From contig WRAN01000002.1 in the NCBI GenBank assembly GCA_009780185.1, positions 62,001 to 126,000 on the forward strand: a stretch of 64,000 nucleotides of DNA. The letters run 5' to 3'. Shown one piece after another: positions 8,175 through 17,496 of the stretch (its first letter is position 1; every line of letters starts with the position of its first letter). The notes beneath the pieces are model-generated. The model made no database searches and was not told where the DNA came from. It worked only from the letters and a program-made list of their open reading frames with translations. A program made the translations under genes and the position numbers. This DNA comes from Defluviitaleaceae bacterium (GTDB lineage Bacteria > Bacillota > Clostridia > Lachnospirales > WQUN01).

Positions 8175-10227
8175 TCAACTCCCTTACAAATTCGTCTAAA
8201 AAGGACCACGCCTGCATCCCAATACCGTATATAGCCACAGAAAATACAACTACCATAGCGGTTACAAAAATCATCCATGCAGTATTTTTAATAGTCTCAC
8301 CAAGAAAATACCCTTGGGTTTCCTTTACTGCCATAATCTGCAGGATGCCAGTCCATACCCACATAATCCCAAGGAAAAAATAATAAATAGTAATCTCAGC
8401 CCGTGTAAGCCCCAAAGAAAGTATAGCAATAGGAATCCGCAGCAAAATTAAAGGCATAAGGGCATACACCGTGTTTATAAATATATGGCTAAGCTTACCT
8501 TGCCCCTTGGTAATAGTACCAACCAAGTACCCTGCCAGCATCCACACCAACACAGGGAGCAAATTGATAACCAGGAAAAACCCAAGATTAAAACCCCTAA
8601 GCCCAGTAGTGTTAAATGAAAAGCTGGTAAGACCCAAAGAAGCAATCCCGGCAATAAGATAAATAATCAGCCATATAATAGCCCCGATAATACTGCCTTG
8701 CCCTCCATAAGTTGCAGAATAAAAGGTATCTGATGGGCGTTTCATAACCCCTACAGCATGAAAGAAACTCCCTAGTGGTCGTGTTATGCGTACCGGTAGA
8801 TTTGTTTTTTTGGGTAAAAGCACTTCAAGCCGTAGAATCTTGGCCCATACAATCCATAACGCAAACAATCCGACACCTATACCAGCCACTATTGGGAAAT
8901 ACTGCCGGGTCACAATAATCCTCTGCTGCCACCTTGCTTCTGAATACAATTCCTGGTCTACGGCGCTTCTCATATATCCCATTGCGGTAATAAAATCACC
9001 TTCACGGTAATATATAAGCCCCATACCAGCATGGGCCGGACGTACAAATACATTGTGACGCAAAACTTCTTCCCAGTTTTCTCTTGCATCCAGATGGCGG
9101 CCTTCTAGCTGTCGTTCAACGCCTTGAAGGAAGTTAAGCATAAAATACGTAGGGGAAAACACATGGATACTATTGTAAACCCTATCAAGAACAAAAACCT
9201 CATAGTTAGAGTTAACCCCAATACCCACCGGGTCACCAAATACCCCTACCCTAAAATTACTACCAAAAAGGAGCTGACCAAAGCCAACCATAAGCTCCCC
9301 ACGATTATTGTGTACAAGAACCATACCATTGGCCCTGTCGGCAACGTAAATCATACCGCTATCAGTTACCGTGATTGCAGAAAATGCAACAGGGTTAAAA
9401 AACGGGCCATTAATCTGAAAATCCTCATGCAAAAATAAATCCTCTGAGTTAACATTAAGCTTTTTTATTTGCCCCTCGTCTGTGGCCTGGGTTGCGGTAT
9501 ATATAAAGCCGTCACTTCCTATATAAAAGGCCGTAGGTGACGGGGCCACCCGATTAAGATTTGTGCGGATTTGCTCCTCTGTATAAATAAAACGCAGCAG
9601 CCGCTCAACCAACGTAAGAGGGGTGCGATTTCGACCAAAGAACCCCAGGAACTCACCTTCTGGGGTCATCATCATAATCCCTTCGTTACTGCCACGAAGC
9701 AGCACAAACAATGTCCCTCGCACATCCACAGCTATATCAATCGGGATAAACATTGTATTTTGCAAGCGGATATCATCTGCCTGACCAAAGGAGAATACAT
9801 AGTTTCCATCAGCATCAAAGCGCACGACACGGTTATTTCCGGTATCTGCTACAAAGATATCCCCGTCTTGGGTTACATAAATCCCTTCCGGCAGGCGTAG
9901 ACGCCCCGGGCCTTCTTCTGTTCCTATTTCCTGAATGAGTGCACCATCGGCGTTTATCTGCACAACCCTATGATTATCCCGGTCCGCAATAAAAATTCTA
10001 TCATCGCGGTCTATATAAATCCCGCTGGGATTGCTTAGCCCTGGCACCCGCTCACCGGTTTTAGGGTCGTGGAGATTCTGCCCAAGCATTGCTACAGGCC
10101 GATAAACTGTCTGCATAAAAATAGGCTCCCGCCCATCTGTAAAAGAATAGGAAGGAAAAGGCGCGGCCTCAACGGCTACCGTACCCAGAAACATCAATAT
10201 CAAGAAAACTGCAATCATCTTCCGCAT
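8161..10227 (-). CDS. NHL-repeat propeller / TPR / Yip1-domain membrane protein
   Basis: 688 residues. A signal peptide (1-22, ending VEAAP) precedes NHL repeats at ~50-340 (PSGIYIDRDDRIFIADRDNH, LPEGIYVTQDGDIFVADTGN). A TPR-like stretch follows at ~350-400. A first membrane helix lies at ~415-435, and a Yip1-like domain with about five helices at ~475-685. The propeller should therefore sit outside, tethered to a polytopic membrane domain. This is the most unusual member of the operon; no enzymatic motif is visible. It may scaffold the two permease pairs or present ligands to them. Its gene follows the first MalG gene by 7 bases and overlaps DUF5696 by 14. Confidence 0.85.
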   Translation of the reverse strand: MRKMIAVFLILMFLGTVAVEAAPFPSYSFTDGREPIFMQTVYRPVAMLGQNLHDPKTGERVPGLSNPSGIYIDRDDRIFIADRDNHRVVQINADGALIQEIGTEEGPGRLRLPEGIYVTQDGDIFVADTGNNRVVRFDADGNYVFSFGQADDIRLQNTMFIPIDIAVDVRGTLFVLLRGSNEGIMMMTPEGEFLGFFGRNRTPLTLVERLLRFIYTEEQIRTNLNRVAPSPTAFYIGSDGFIYTATQATDEGQIKKLNVNSEDLFLHEDFQINGPFFNPVAFSAITVTDSGMIYVADRANGMVLVHNNRGELMVGFGQLLFGSNFRVGVFGDPVGIGVNSNYEVFVLDRVYNSIHVFSPTYFMLNFLQGVERQLEGRHLDARENWEEVLRHNVFVRPAHAGMGLIYYREGDFITAMGYMRSAVDQELYSEARWQQRIIVTRQYFPIVAGIGVGLFALWIVWAKILRLEVLLPKKTNLPVRITRPLGSFFHAVGVMKRPSDTFYSATYGGQGSIIGAIIWLIIYLIAGIASLGLTSFSFNTTGLRGFNLGFFLVINLLPVLVWMLAGYLVGTITKGQGKLSHIFINTVYALMPLILLRIPIAILSLGLTRAEITIYYFFLGIMWVWTGILQIMAVKETQGYFLGETIKNTAWMIFVTAMVVVFSVAIYGIGMQAWSFLDEFVRELIGLV

Positions 10228-10234
10228 ATCACAC

Positions 10235-11089
10235 CTACTTTATCCCGGAGTTGACCATGGTTTCGATCATAGACTTTTGCATTACCGCAAAAATAAGAAA
10301 ATTGGGCAAAAACATAATAAGCCCAGCTGCCGCCGCCGCTCCTTGCCGTGCCACCCCAGCAACTACGCCATCAGTGAGGGTAGTAATAAAATAAGGCAAG
10401 GTACGCATGGCCTCATCAGTCATAAACAGTACGGAGCTGGATGTATCCATCCACACACCCTGAAACACGATTATCATAACTGTACCCACCGCAGGCATTA
10501 CATTGGGCATAATAATCCGCCTGTAAATATCAAACTCTCCTGCCCCTTCAATACGAGCCGCCTCGGAAAGAGATGTAGGAATCTGGTCCATAAACTGCTT
10601 CATAAGAAATACCCCAACAGGCACTGCCACCTGGGGCAAAATATGCCCAAAGTAGGTATTGATAATCCCAAGCTGAGACACGATAAGAAACCGGGTAATA
10701 ACCACGGCCTCCGGCGCAAACATCAATGAAATTATAACCATACTAAAAAGCCAGCCCTTACCAGGGAAATTCATTTTAGAAAATGCATAGGCGCAGGTAG
10801 AACTAAAAAGTAATGCAATGACCACAGACGCCCCTGTCACAACTACACTGTTAAATAAAAACCGTGAGAATGGCACAATCGCCGCCTCAGCCGCCTGCAT
10901 AAAATCCGTAAAATTCTGCATTGTAGGATTCTGCACCAAAAAGCGCGGCGGATATAAAAACAACTCGCTCATAGGCTTAAATGCCGTGGATATAATAAAA
11001 ATTACAGGCAGCATAAACACAGCGGCAATACCTGTGAGGATAAGAAGAATTATCCAAGTTCTTAATGAAATAACACGCAAGTATCTCAT
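10235..11089 (-). CDS. Carbohydrate ABC transporter permease, MalG type (first pair)
   Basis: 284 residues, six membrane helices (first ~10-32), with the EAA loop at SLSEAARIEGAGEFDIYR. The start ATG directly follows the stop of the MalF-type gene. It is the partner of 11090-12046 and the membrane pair closest to the binding protein at 12039-14726. Confidence 0.92.
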   Translation of the reverse strand: MRYLRVISLRTWIILLILTGIAAVFMLPVIFIISTAFKPMSELFLYPPRFLVQNPTMQNFTDFMQAAEAAIVPFSRFLFNSVVVTGASVVIALLFSSTCAYAFSKMNFPGKGWLFSMVIISLMFAPEAVVITRFLIVSQLGIINTYFGHILPQVAVPVGVFLMKQFMDQIPTSLSEAARIEGAGEFDIYRRIIMPNVMPAVGTVMIIVFQGVWMDTSSSVLFMTDEAMRTLPYFITTLTDGVVAGVARQGAAAAAGLIMFLPNFLIFAVMQKSMIETMVNSGIK

Positions 11090-12046
11090 CTATTCATCCT
11101 CCTTAGCCCCAAGGAACCGGAAGCACAGCCTTGTAATGGCATAGGTGAAAAGTAGGAGTACAAAAGAAAGTGCAGTGGCATACCCCAGCTCAAACCGCTG
11201 GAACCCAAAGTCCTCTATATGGTTCTGCCAAAGCTGTCCCGCGTATTCCGGGGTAGGGTTTTGCCCGGAAAGTTGTACCCCGATCTGCCCTGCTCTCAGT
11301 GCCCCAACAATGGACATTACCGCGGAAAAAAGCATTTGGGGCTTCATTTGGGGGATAGTTATATGAATCAGCTCCTGAAAAGCGTTACGGATACCGTCAA
11401 TACGCCCGGCTTCATAAAGTTGCTCGTCAACATTCTGCATCCCCGCAAACAATGAAAGAAACCCAACCCCCATGCTCCCCCATATCGTTACGATTATCAT
11501 AACCAATAATAGATAGTCCCGGTCAGTAGTCCAGGCAATAGGCTCTACAATCATCCCAAGATTTAAAAGCAAACGATTCAAATGCCCAAGCCTGTCCCCG
11601 GAGAAAAACACAGTAAACACCACAGAAATAAGCACACCCCCCGCTATGGAGGGCAGGTAAATCGCCATCGTATAAATAACTTTAAGGCGCTTAGGCACAC
11701 AGTTAATAAGCCAAGCCAAAATAAATTGCAGCGCATATCCAATAGGCCCAACAGCCACAGCAAAAATAAAAGTATTGGGGATTACATGAGTCATAAGCAG
11801 AAGATCACGAGTAAGAATATCCATAAAATTACGAAGCCCAATAAACTGTGGCCTTGAAATTGAGTCAAATTGAGTAAAACTCAAAACCGTAGCCGAAAGT
11901 ACTGGAAGCACAATAAAAATTACAAAACAAACCATAAACGGTGCGATAAAAATATAGGCCAGCTTATTCTTTCTCATTTCTATCCAGGTTTCACCAAGGG
12001 TGGGGCGATATTTTTCTGGTTTTGGCTTTCTTGCGATTCTAATCAT
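11090..12046 (-). CDS. Carbohydrate ABC transporter permease, MalF type (first pair)
   Basis: 318 residues with an extended cytoplasmic N-terminus (about 30 residues) and six membrane helices. The EAA loop reads DEQLYEAGRIDGIRNAFQ. It overlaps the 3' end of the upstream binding-protein gene by 8 bases and abuts the MalG gene, so all three are translated as a unit. Confidence 0.92.
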   Translation of the reverse strand: MIRIARKPKPEKYRPTLGETWIEMRKNKLAYIFIAPFMVCFVIFIVLPVLSATVLSFTQFDSISRPQFIGLRNFMDILTRDLLLMTHVIPNTFIFAVAVGPIGYALQFILAWLINCVPKRLKVIYTMAIYLPSIAGGVLISVVFTVFFSGDRLGHLNRLLLNLGMIVEPIAWTTDRDYLLLVMIIVTIWGSMGVGFLSLFAGMQNVDEQLYEAGRIDGIRNAFQELIHITIPQMKPQMLFSAVMSIVGALRAGQIGVQLSGQNPTPEYAGQLWQNHIEDFGFQRFELGYATALSFVLLLFTYAITRLCFRFLGAKEDE

Positions 12047-14726
12047 CTATACCCCTCCCTCTGAAATAATAAGACGGGTCATGGGTTTGTATTTCCAATG
12101 TGCGCAGTACATTACCATCCTGGTCTATAATCCCAAACTCCAGCTGCTTACGAGCCATTTCGTTGCGGATATCTCTAAATGCGATTTCCAGTTCTTCGCG
12201 GTAATGCTGCTGGCGTATTACTACTCGAGTCCATGCATTCCAAATTTCCCGGCCGGTCATATATGAACCGCCTGGTACCAGAGGCACAGGGTTGTACCAC
12301 CGCAGTTGTTCCTCAAACACCACCATAGTATCCGGCCGCCAGTCAAGCTCGGCAAGCACATCAAAGTTGGCGGTAAACCATCTAAACTCCGGACCATAAA
12401 ACTGTTCAAGATTTTGAGCAAAGCGGATCTGGGTAGGGGTGGAAAGCCACCACTGCATAAAGTCCCAAGCCATATCCTCACGTTCTGAAGAAGTATTAAA
12501 CATCATCATACCGTTTTGGATACCCGCCTGAGATCGGTTAATAAATCCGTCATCCCCTATAGTCCCAGGGATAGGTGCCACTCGCCACTGCCCAGCAATA
12601 TCAGGGGCGGTCAGCGTAAATCGCATATATTCATTAATTCCCGTAACACCTACTGCAGCGGTTCCCATTCTAAAATGCTGATAGAAGCTATCCATTCTAG
12701 CGGGAAGGCCATGTTTGATATACAAATCAGTCCAAAAGCGGAAGGCGGCAAAGCCTTCTTCCGAGTCACATGCAAGTGATAACCCATCTTCTGTATAAAC
12801 CTGAATCCCCCGTTGTGCAAAAAAGGTCTGGAAGTCACCGTATGGAAAGAAAAAAGTTGAGCTGTTACGGGTTAAAACCGGCACCAGATCTAAAACATCA
12901 TCCCAGGTAGAAGGTGCCTCAAGCCCTAGGCTTTCCAATATATCCGTACGATAAAACATTACATTGAATATAACTTCTTCCGGCAAAGCAAAAACCCCAC
13001 CCATATACCTATAAGGGACAAGCGCCCCCTGAGTCATTGGGGCTACAAGCTCGTCAAAGCCGTCAAAAGTAGTAAGGTCACGAAGAGCACCACGGATTGC
13101 ATATTCAAAAGGAGTATTTATATCTATACCCCCGGCAAGCTCTGGCAATTGCCCTGCCGCATTGGCCAGTACCAACACCGTATTATCCGGTATAAAACTC
13201 ACATTAACCGGAATCCCGCTTTGTGGGGTAAAAATATCATCCGCCATACGCTGCATTAGGTCTACATAGTCACGTGGACGACGTACCCACACCTGTATGC
13301 CTTCCCCATCTGCCACAGGGGTGCTGATAGAAGCCGCCTGGGCAAAGGACGCAAAAAAGTTGCGCACCGCTCCCCAAAACCGTACAAATACATTGGGATT
13401 CGCCGCAGGAACAGAAGCACTTGAAGAATGTACATAGAACTTATCCAGCACCACAGGCTGTCGGTCTAAGGCGATTAGCCAATCGGTAATAGAGCCTACA
13501 ACCTGACTTAAAGAATGAGCGGTACGAGCCAAGGAGTCCGGCCTATTAGCAAAGCGCCTTATATCTCGCACACCTGCCTGCAATGCCCGGTACTCATTAC
13601 TAGAAAAGCCAGTAAGTCGGGATAATTCCTCCATAATGGCCTCTAAATCATTGGCGTAGGTTGTCAACCTATCTGCAATATCCGGGATATAGTTTTCCAG
13701 ATTCCATATCCTAAAAGGGTCAACTTCATTGCCGATAATTGCCCGCAGGTTCATATCCAGCCCGCGGATATTGTTTACAGTCTCATGAAGAGCCTCTCGT
13801 ACCTGGGCATAAGGCGCCAAAGTCACAGCTATACGGATACTATTCTCTCCGGCAGATAAAAATACAGCCTGCTCCAAAGTCAAATTACGCCACCTAGTGG
13901 TAAAAGGAAATGCCACCGTCTCAAACTCGCGAAACGGCACCTCTCCGTTAATATAAATCCGACGGTATGAATTTAAATTCACATTGGTGTTTTGTTGATA
14001 TCTAAAGGTCAGATAATAAAACCCATCCTCTTCTACTTCAAAATTCCACTGGGCAAAATCCCCTGCCCCATCAAATGAAGTAAGGCCGATTACATTAAGG
14101 CGACGCACCCCAGGCTCACTGGGTGTAACCCCTGCCCCATTTACAGAAGACGGCACGATATTAAAGCCAGATTTATATGTTACAGCCTCTGCTTCAATTG
14201 TAAGGAAGAAATCCCGCACCGGGATATCAGGAAACGCGGCACGATACTCCTGGTAAGTAGGCAAACCCAAATAAGGCACAAGTTCAATACCAAGCACCCG
14301 AACAAAACCGTCAATTTCTATAGAAATCTCCCGAACACCCTGCTCTAAATAAAACACTAAAGGCCCGCGAGTACGCCCTTCCCTATCCATTATCAAAGCA
14401 GAATCCACGTTCATTACCTGGACACGGTAAGGCATACGATCATTGCCTAAGCTGTCTTGCAAAAACGGAAACTCGGCATAAACAACCCGCATAGGGAAGG
14501 TAAAATACCGCGCCTGGTCAAAAGGAACCTCTCCATCTATATACAGTGTCCCATTGGCCCCGGAAGAGCGGCTTTCCAAGTACTCATAATGCACCTGTAT
14601 ATGAAAATAACCGCCTTCATCCAAAAAAACTTCCTCACGCCACTGACTGGCCTGAGCAGTATCCGGAAAAAAAACTAAAAAAAAGAAGGCCACCAGAAAT
14701 GCAAAGCCAAATTTGACCCTTTTCAT
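12039..14726 (-). CDS. Modular solute-binding protein with N-terminal beta-sandwich modules
   Basis: 895 residues, nearly twice the usual ~430 of a CUT1 binding protein. A signal peptide (1-26, TAQAS) lacks a lipobox cysteine. Two similar modules at ~30-165 and ~185-310 each carry a GTLYIDGEVPF / RRIYINGEVPF strand and look like carbohydrate-binding jelly rolls. A helical linker spans ~310-430. Residues ~480-870 form a SBP_bac_1-type domain (GLEAPSTWDDVLDLVPVL, WDFMQWWLSTPTQIRFA). The RBS region lies just right of 14726 and the gene follows the ATPase by 10 bases. It may bind longer polymers or be held to the membrane by partners. It is the second binding protein in this operon. Confidence 0.85.
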   Translation of the reverse strand: MKRVKFGFAFLVAFFFLVFFPDTAQASQWREEVFLDEGGYFHIQVHYEYLESRSSGANGTLYIDGEVPFDQARYFTFPMRVVYAEFPFLQDSLGNDRMPYRVQVMNVDSALIMDREGRTRGPLVFYLEQGVREISIEIDGFVRVLGIELVPYLGLPTYQEYRAAFPDIPVRDFFLTIEAEAVTYKSGFNIVPSSVNGAGVTPSEPGVRRLNVIGLTSFDGAGDFAQWNFEVEEDGFYYLTFRYQQNTNVNLNSYRRIYINGEVPFREFETVAFPFTTRWRNLTLEQAVFLSAGENSIRIAVTLAPYAQVREALHETVNNIRGLDMNLRAIIGNEVDPFRIWNLENYIPDIADRLTTYANDLEAIMEELSRLTGFSSNEYRALQAGVRDIRRFANRPDSLARTAHSLSQVVGSITDWLIALDRQPVVLDKFYVHSSSASVPAANPNVFVRFWGAVRNFFASFAQAASISTPVADGEGIQVWVRRPRDYVDLMQRMADDIFTPQSGIPVNVSFIPDNTVLVLANAAGQLPELAGGIDINTPFEYAIRGALRDLTTFDGFDELVAPMTQGALVPYRYMGGVFALPEEVIFNVMFYRTDILESLGLEAPSTWDDVLDLVPVLTRNSSTFFFPYGDFQTFFAQRGIQVYTEDGLSLACDSEEGFAAFRFWTDLYIKHGLPARMDSFYQHFRMGTAAVGVTGINEYMRFTLTAPDIAGQWRVAPIPGTIGDDGFINRSQAGIQNGMMMFNTSSEREDMAWDFMQWWLSTPTQIRFAQNLEQFYGPEFRWFTANFDVLAELDWRPDTMVVFEEQLRWYNPVPLVPGGSYMTGREIWNAWTRVVIRQQHYREELEIAFRDIRNEMARKQLEFGIIDQDGNVLRTLEIQTHDPSYYFRGRGIDD

Positions 14727-14736
14727 TCTCGACCTC

Positions 14737-15864
14737 CTACTCTATACGTTGTTCTGTATTAACATCAAACAAATGAAAAAACTCCATATCAGCGCGGCCT
14801 ATTACCCGGCTTCCTGATTCATAACGCTCCTTGGCCGGTACTCGGGCTACAAGGGTTTCGCGGTTACGTTGATTTATATTTAAGTATACATATCTGTCGG
14901 CACCAACCAGCTCACTTACATCTACCTCAGCATAGAACTCATTTGGCTTACGCTCAGTGCTTATGCTGCCGCGAAGACTAAGGGCTTCTGGCCTTATTCC
15001 ACCTACAATATCCGCATCTATATACTTTTCAATTTCCTTTGTAACACGTTCCCGTGGGAAGGGCAAATACATATGAGAATTGCTAAAGTATAGCTGCCCG
15101 CCGCTGCCTGCTTCCAGCCTCCCAAAAATAAAATTCATAGGAGGCGACCCGATAAAGGAGCCGATAAACCTATTGGCGGGTTTATTATATATCTCCTCAG
15201 GGGTGGCAACCTGCTGAACGATTCCCCCGTTCATTATCACAATCCGGTGCCCCATGGTCATGGCCTCTATCTGGTCATGGGTTACATAAATAGTAGTGGC
15301 TTGTAGCTTCTGATGGAGCTTCATTATCTCTACCCGCATCTGCACCCGCATTTTTGCGTCCAGGTTAGAAAGAGGCTCGTCCATAAGAAACACCTTTGGC
15401 TCCCGTACGATAGCTCGACCAAGGGCTACACGCTGGCGCTGGCCGCCGGATACATCTTTTGGCTGACGTTCTAATAAATTATCTATTTCAAGCTCCCTGG
15501 CTTTCGCATTCACAAGTTCGTTAATTTTATATTTTTCCACTTTGCGAAGACGAAGACCAAAGGCCATGTTTTCAAAGTTACTAAGATTGGGATATAGGGC
15601 ATAGTTTTGAAAAACCATGGCAATATCTCTATCCTTTGGTGGTAGATTGTTAATAAGCTTGCCATCTATATATATTTCACCCTTAGAGATACTTTCAAGG
15701 CCGGCAATCATACGAAGCGTGGTGGACTTCCCGCAGCCGGAAGGCCCAACCAACACAATAAACTCACCGTCTTCAACCTCCAGGTTAAAGTCCTGTACCG
15801 CAGGGGCAGAATTTTTTGCATTGGGGTACATTTTATATATGTTTCGAAGAGATACCTGTGGCAT
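14737..15864 (-). CDS. Sugar ABC transporter ATP-binding protein (UgpC/MsmX type)
   Basis: 375 residues from the ATG at 15864 (AAAGAGGTGG just upstream; an in-frame extension upstream has no RBS). Walker A GPSGCGKST (~37-45), signature SGGQRQR (~135), Walker B VFLMDEP and the switch His in YVTHDQIEAMT are all intact. A C-terminal MalK-like regulatory domain follows (~245-375). It is the sole ATPase for two permease pairs, as in multitask MsmX-type systems. A terminator-like hairpin precedes it (15888-15931), so it is likely made at a lower level than the first binding protein. Confidence 0.93.
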   Translation of the reverse strand: MPQVSLRNIYKMYPNAKNSAPAVQDFNLEVEDGEFIVLVGPSGCGKSTTLRMIAGLESISKGEIYIDGKLINNLPPKDRDIAMVFQNYALYPNLSNFENMAFGLRLRKVEKYKINELVNAKARELEIDNLLERQPKDVSGGQRQRVALGRAIVREPKVFLMDEPLSNLDAKMRVQMRVEIMKLHQKLQATTIYVTHDQIEAMTMGHRIVIMNGGIVQQVATPEEIYNKPANRFIGSFIGSPPMNFIFGRLEAGSGGQLYFSNSHMYLPFPRERVTKEIEKYIDADIVGGIRPEALSLRGSISTERKPNEFYAEVDVSELVGADRYVYLNINQRNRETLVARVPAKERYESGSRVIGRADMEFFHLFDVNTEQRIE

Positions 15865-15887
15865 AGGCCACCTCTTTCTATTTTTGT

Positions 15888-15931
15888 AAAAAAAACCCGT
15901 AGACTGTCGGCTAGTGCAGACAGCCCACGGG
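15888..15931 (-). terminator. Intercistronic terminator/attenuator after first binding-protein gene
   Basis: On the reverse strand a GC-rich hairpin (CCCGTGGGCTGTC paired with GACAGTCTACGGG) is followed by eight T's. It lies between the lipoprotein gene and the ATPase gene of the same operon, so it should pass only part of the transcripts. Confidence 0.7.
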
Positions 15932-15951
15932 CGTTTGCATATCAATAATTG

Positions 15952-17379
15952 TTATCTGCCGACAATAAGATCATTGGCATTTACAAACTCGTCATATTCT
16001 CTAAGTGCATCAACCAATTGACGGACACCGCTTTCAACATCACGGGTTACATCAAGTATGGTTGGTGGATACATAACAGTAACATTGGGGAAGGCCGCGG
16101 CGGCTTTAAAGCCAAGATACCAATCTCTAAAATGCCCGGTTAGACGGCTTTCGTCAATTTCAAAGGCAGGAAGTCCCCAGCCAAAGCGATAGCTGTTTTC
16201 GTCAAAGCGTAGTGGGTAAACTCGCTCACCTGCATCGTTGGTAGTCCATGCGCCTTCGCGGAATTCACGGCTAGTCATAGCCAGCAGATATTCCCATGCA
16301 AGCTCTTGGTTAGGGCTTCCGGCAAAGATACTCATACCAATAATGGCAACATAGTTACCTCTGCCGCCTGGGCCTACAGGTGGAGGCATAACGGTTTGGT
16401 TAAACAGAGGTTCACGGGTTTCTTCATTGATATACATACCCCATGGGCCTGCACCAATAAACATACCGCCTACGCCTGCCGCCCAGTCAATATTCCATAC
16501 ACTGGTGTCAAGGCCAAGAGCTACACGCTCGTCATGGGAGAAGGTATTGGCAAAGTTATTGCCTTGCACTTCAATGTACTGCTGAATAGCAGCAATTGCA
16601 CCTTGATCTTCTGCCATGTTAGAGACTCTTTGATCCCCATCCATCCTAAAGCCTTGAACGCCATGGGCTTGCAGGAAGAAATTGAGCATACGCACATAGT
16701 CTTGTTCTACGATATTGCGCACGACACCTACGGTTGGGCTTGTTGGGTCGTTTTTATTAGTAAGTTGACCTGCAAGGGCTACCATTTCGTTAATAGTCCA
16801 GTCATTGTTTGGATGAGAGACATTTCTGAGGTCAAATACATCAAGGTTTAAAAGAATGGCATTGGGCATTACATCAATAGGTAAGCCGTAAATATAGCCA
16901 TCGAACCTATGCATCTCAAGCATACCTGGAAGGAATTGGTCCCTAAACTCAGGATGTCTGTCGATAAAGCTGTCTAGTGGAGCTACAAAGCCTTGTTCTA
17001 CCATGTTTCTAAACACTCTGGGAGGCTCACCTTCCCAGAAAAACGCATCCGGTGCATCCCCGGCGGCAATTGCAGCTGGGAGATAGTGCCAGTCACGGTT
17101 AATTACTTCGTTAATCACTACATTAGGAAACTGCTCCCTAAAATACTCAAAGTAAGGTTGGTCTGGGCTACCGCCAGTTAGACCCCAATGGCTCCAGCCA
17201 CGCACCCATACAGTAAGCTCACCTTCAAGCTCCTGACGACGCTGCGCCTCGGCACTTAAGGTTACCGCAGGTTGCTGAGTATCCTCTGTAGTATCATTGC
17301 CGCCGCTGCAACCTGTTAATGCCATAGCCATAATAAGAACTGCTAAGGCTGATACTAAATACAGCATTTTTCTTTTCAT
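15952..17379 (-). CDS. Sugar ABC transporter substrate-binding lipoprotein
   Basis: 475 residues. The lipoprotein signal peptide (MKRKMLYLVSALAVLIMAMA) has an LTGC lipobox with Cys at ~24 and a GND-rich linker. The rest is a type 1 extracellular sugar-binding fold (ELTVWVRGWSHWG, GDAPDAFFWEGEPPRV, GVGGMFIGAGPWGMYINEET). It is the first gene of the 13-kb operon, driven by the consensus promoter at 17468-17496 and an operator at 17441-17460. A terminator right after it should raise its level over the permeases, as is usual for binding proteins. Confidence 0.92.
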   Translation of the reverse strand: MKRKMLYLVSALAVLIMAMALTGCSGGNDTTEDTQQPAVTLSAEAQRRQELEGELTVWVRGWSHWGLTGGSPDQPYFEYFREQFPNVVINEVINRDWHYLPAAIAAGDAPDAFFWEGEPPRVFRNMVEQGFVAPLDSFIDRHPEFRDQFLPGMLEMHRFDGYIYGLPIDVMPNAILLNLDVFDLRNVSHPNNDWTINEMVALAGQLTNKNDPTSPTVGVVRNIVEQDYVRMLNFFLQAHGVQGFRMDGDQRVSNMAEDQGAIAAIQQYIEVQGNNFANTFSHDERVALGLDTSVWNIDWAAGVGGMFIGAGPWGMYINEETREPLFNQTVMPPPVGPGGRGNYVAIIGMSIFAGSPNQELAWEYLLAMTSREFREGAWTTNDAGERVYPLRFDENSYRFGWGLPAFEIDESRLTGHFRDWYLGFKAAAAFPNVTVMYPPTILDVTRDVESGVRQLVDALREYDEFVNANDLIVGR

Positions 17380-17440
17380 AAAATCCTCCTATTCCCCAGG
17401 CAGGGGATCATTCACTATGCATACACTTTACACAAATGCA

Positions 17441-17460
17441 TTTGTAACTTTACCTGTTAC
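17441..17460. promoter_or_regulatory. Degenerate operator at the transporter promoter
   Basis: TTTGTAA-CT-TTAC matches the palindrome at 812 and 18479 except in the outer three bases. It also forms GTAAC-N7-GTTAC. An adjoining 14-bp palindrome ACAAATGCATTTGT lies at 17432-17445. The site covers roughly +1 to +20 of the promoter, a normal place for a LacI-type roadblock. Confidence 0.5.
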
Positions 17461-17467
17461 TTTAATT

Positions 17468-17496
17468 ATTATAGGAACATGTCACAAATTTGTCAA
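17468..17496 (-). promoter_or_regulatory. Consensus sigma-A promoter of the sugar operon
   Basis: On the reverse strand, TTGACA (17491-17496) and TATAAT (17468-17473) are separated by exactly 17 bases; both hexamers are perfect. The -35 overlaps the last bases of the upstream DUF1861 gene. Confidence 0.8.

Noticed and set aside
9571-9900. Forward frames over the NHL-Yip1 gene
   Set aside because: Shadows of a reverse-strand gene with clear domains and operon structure.
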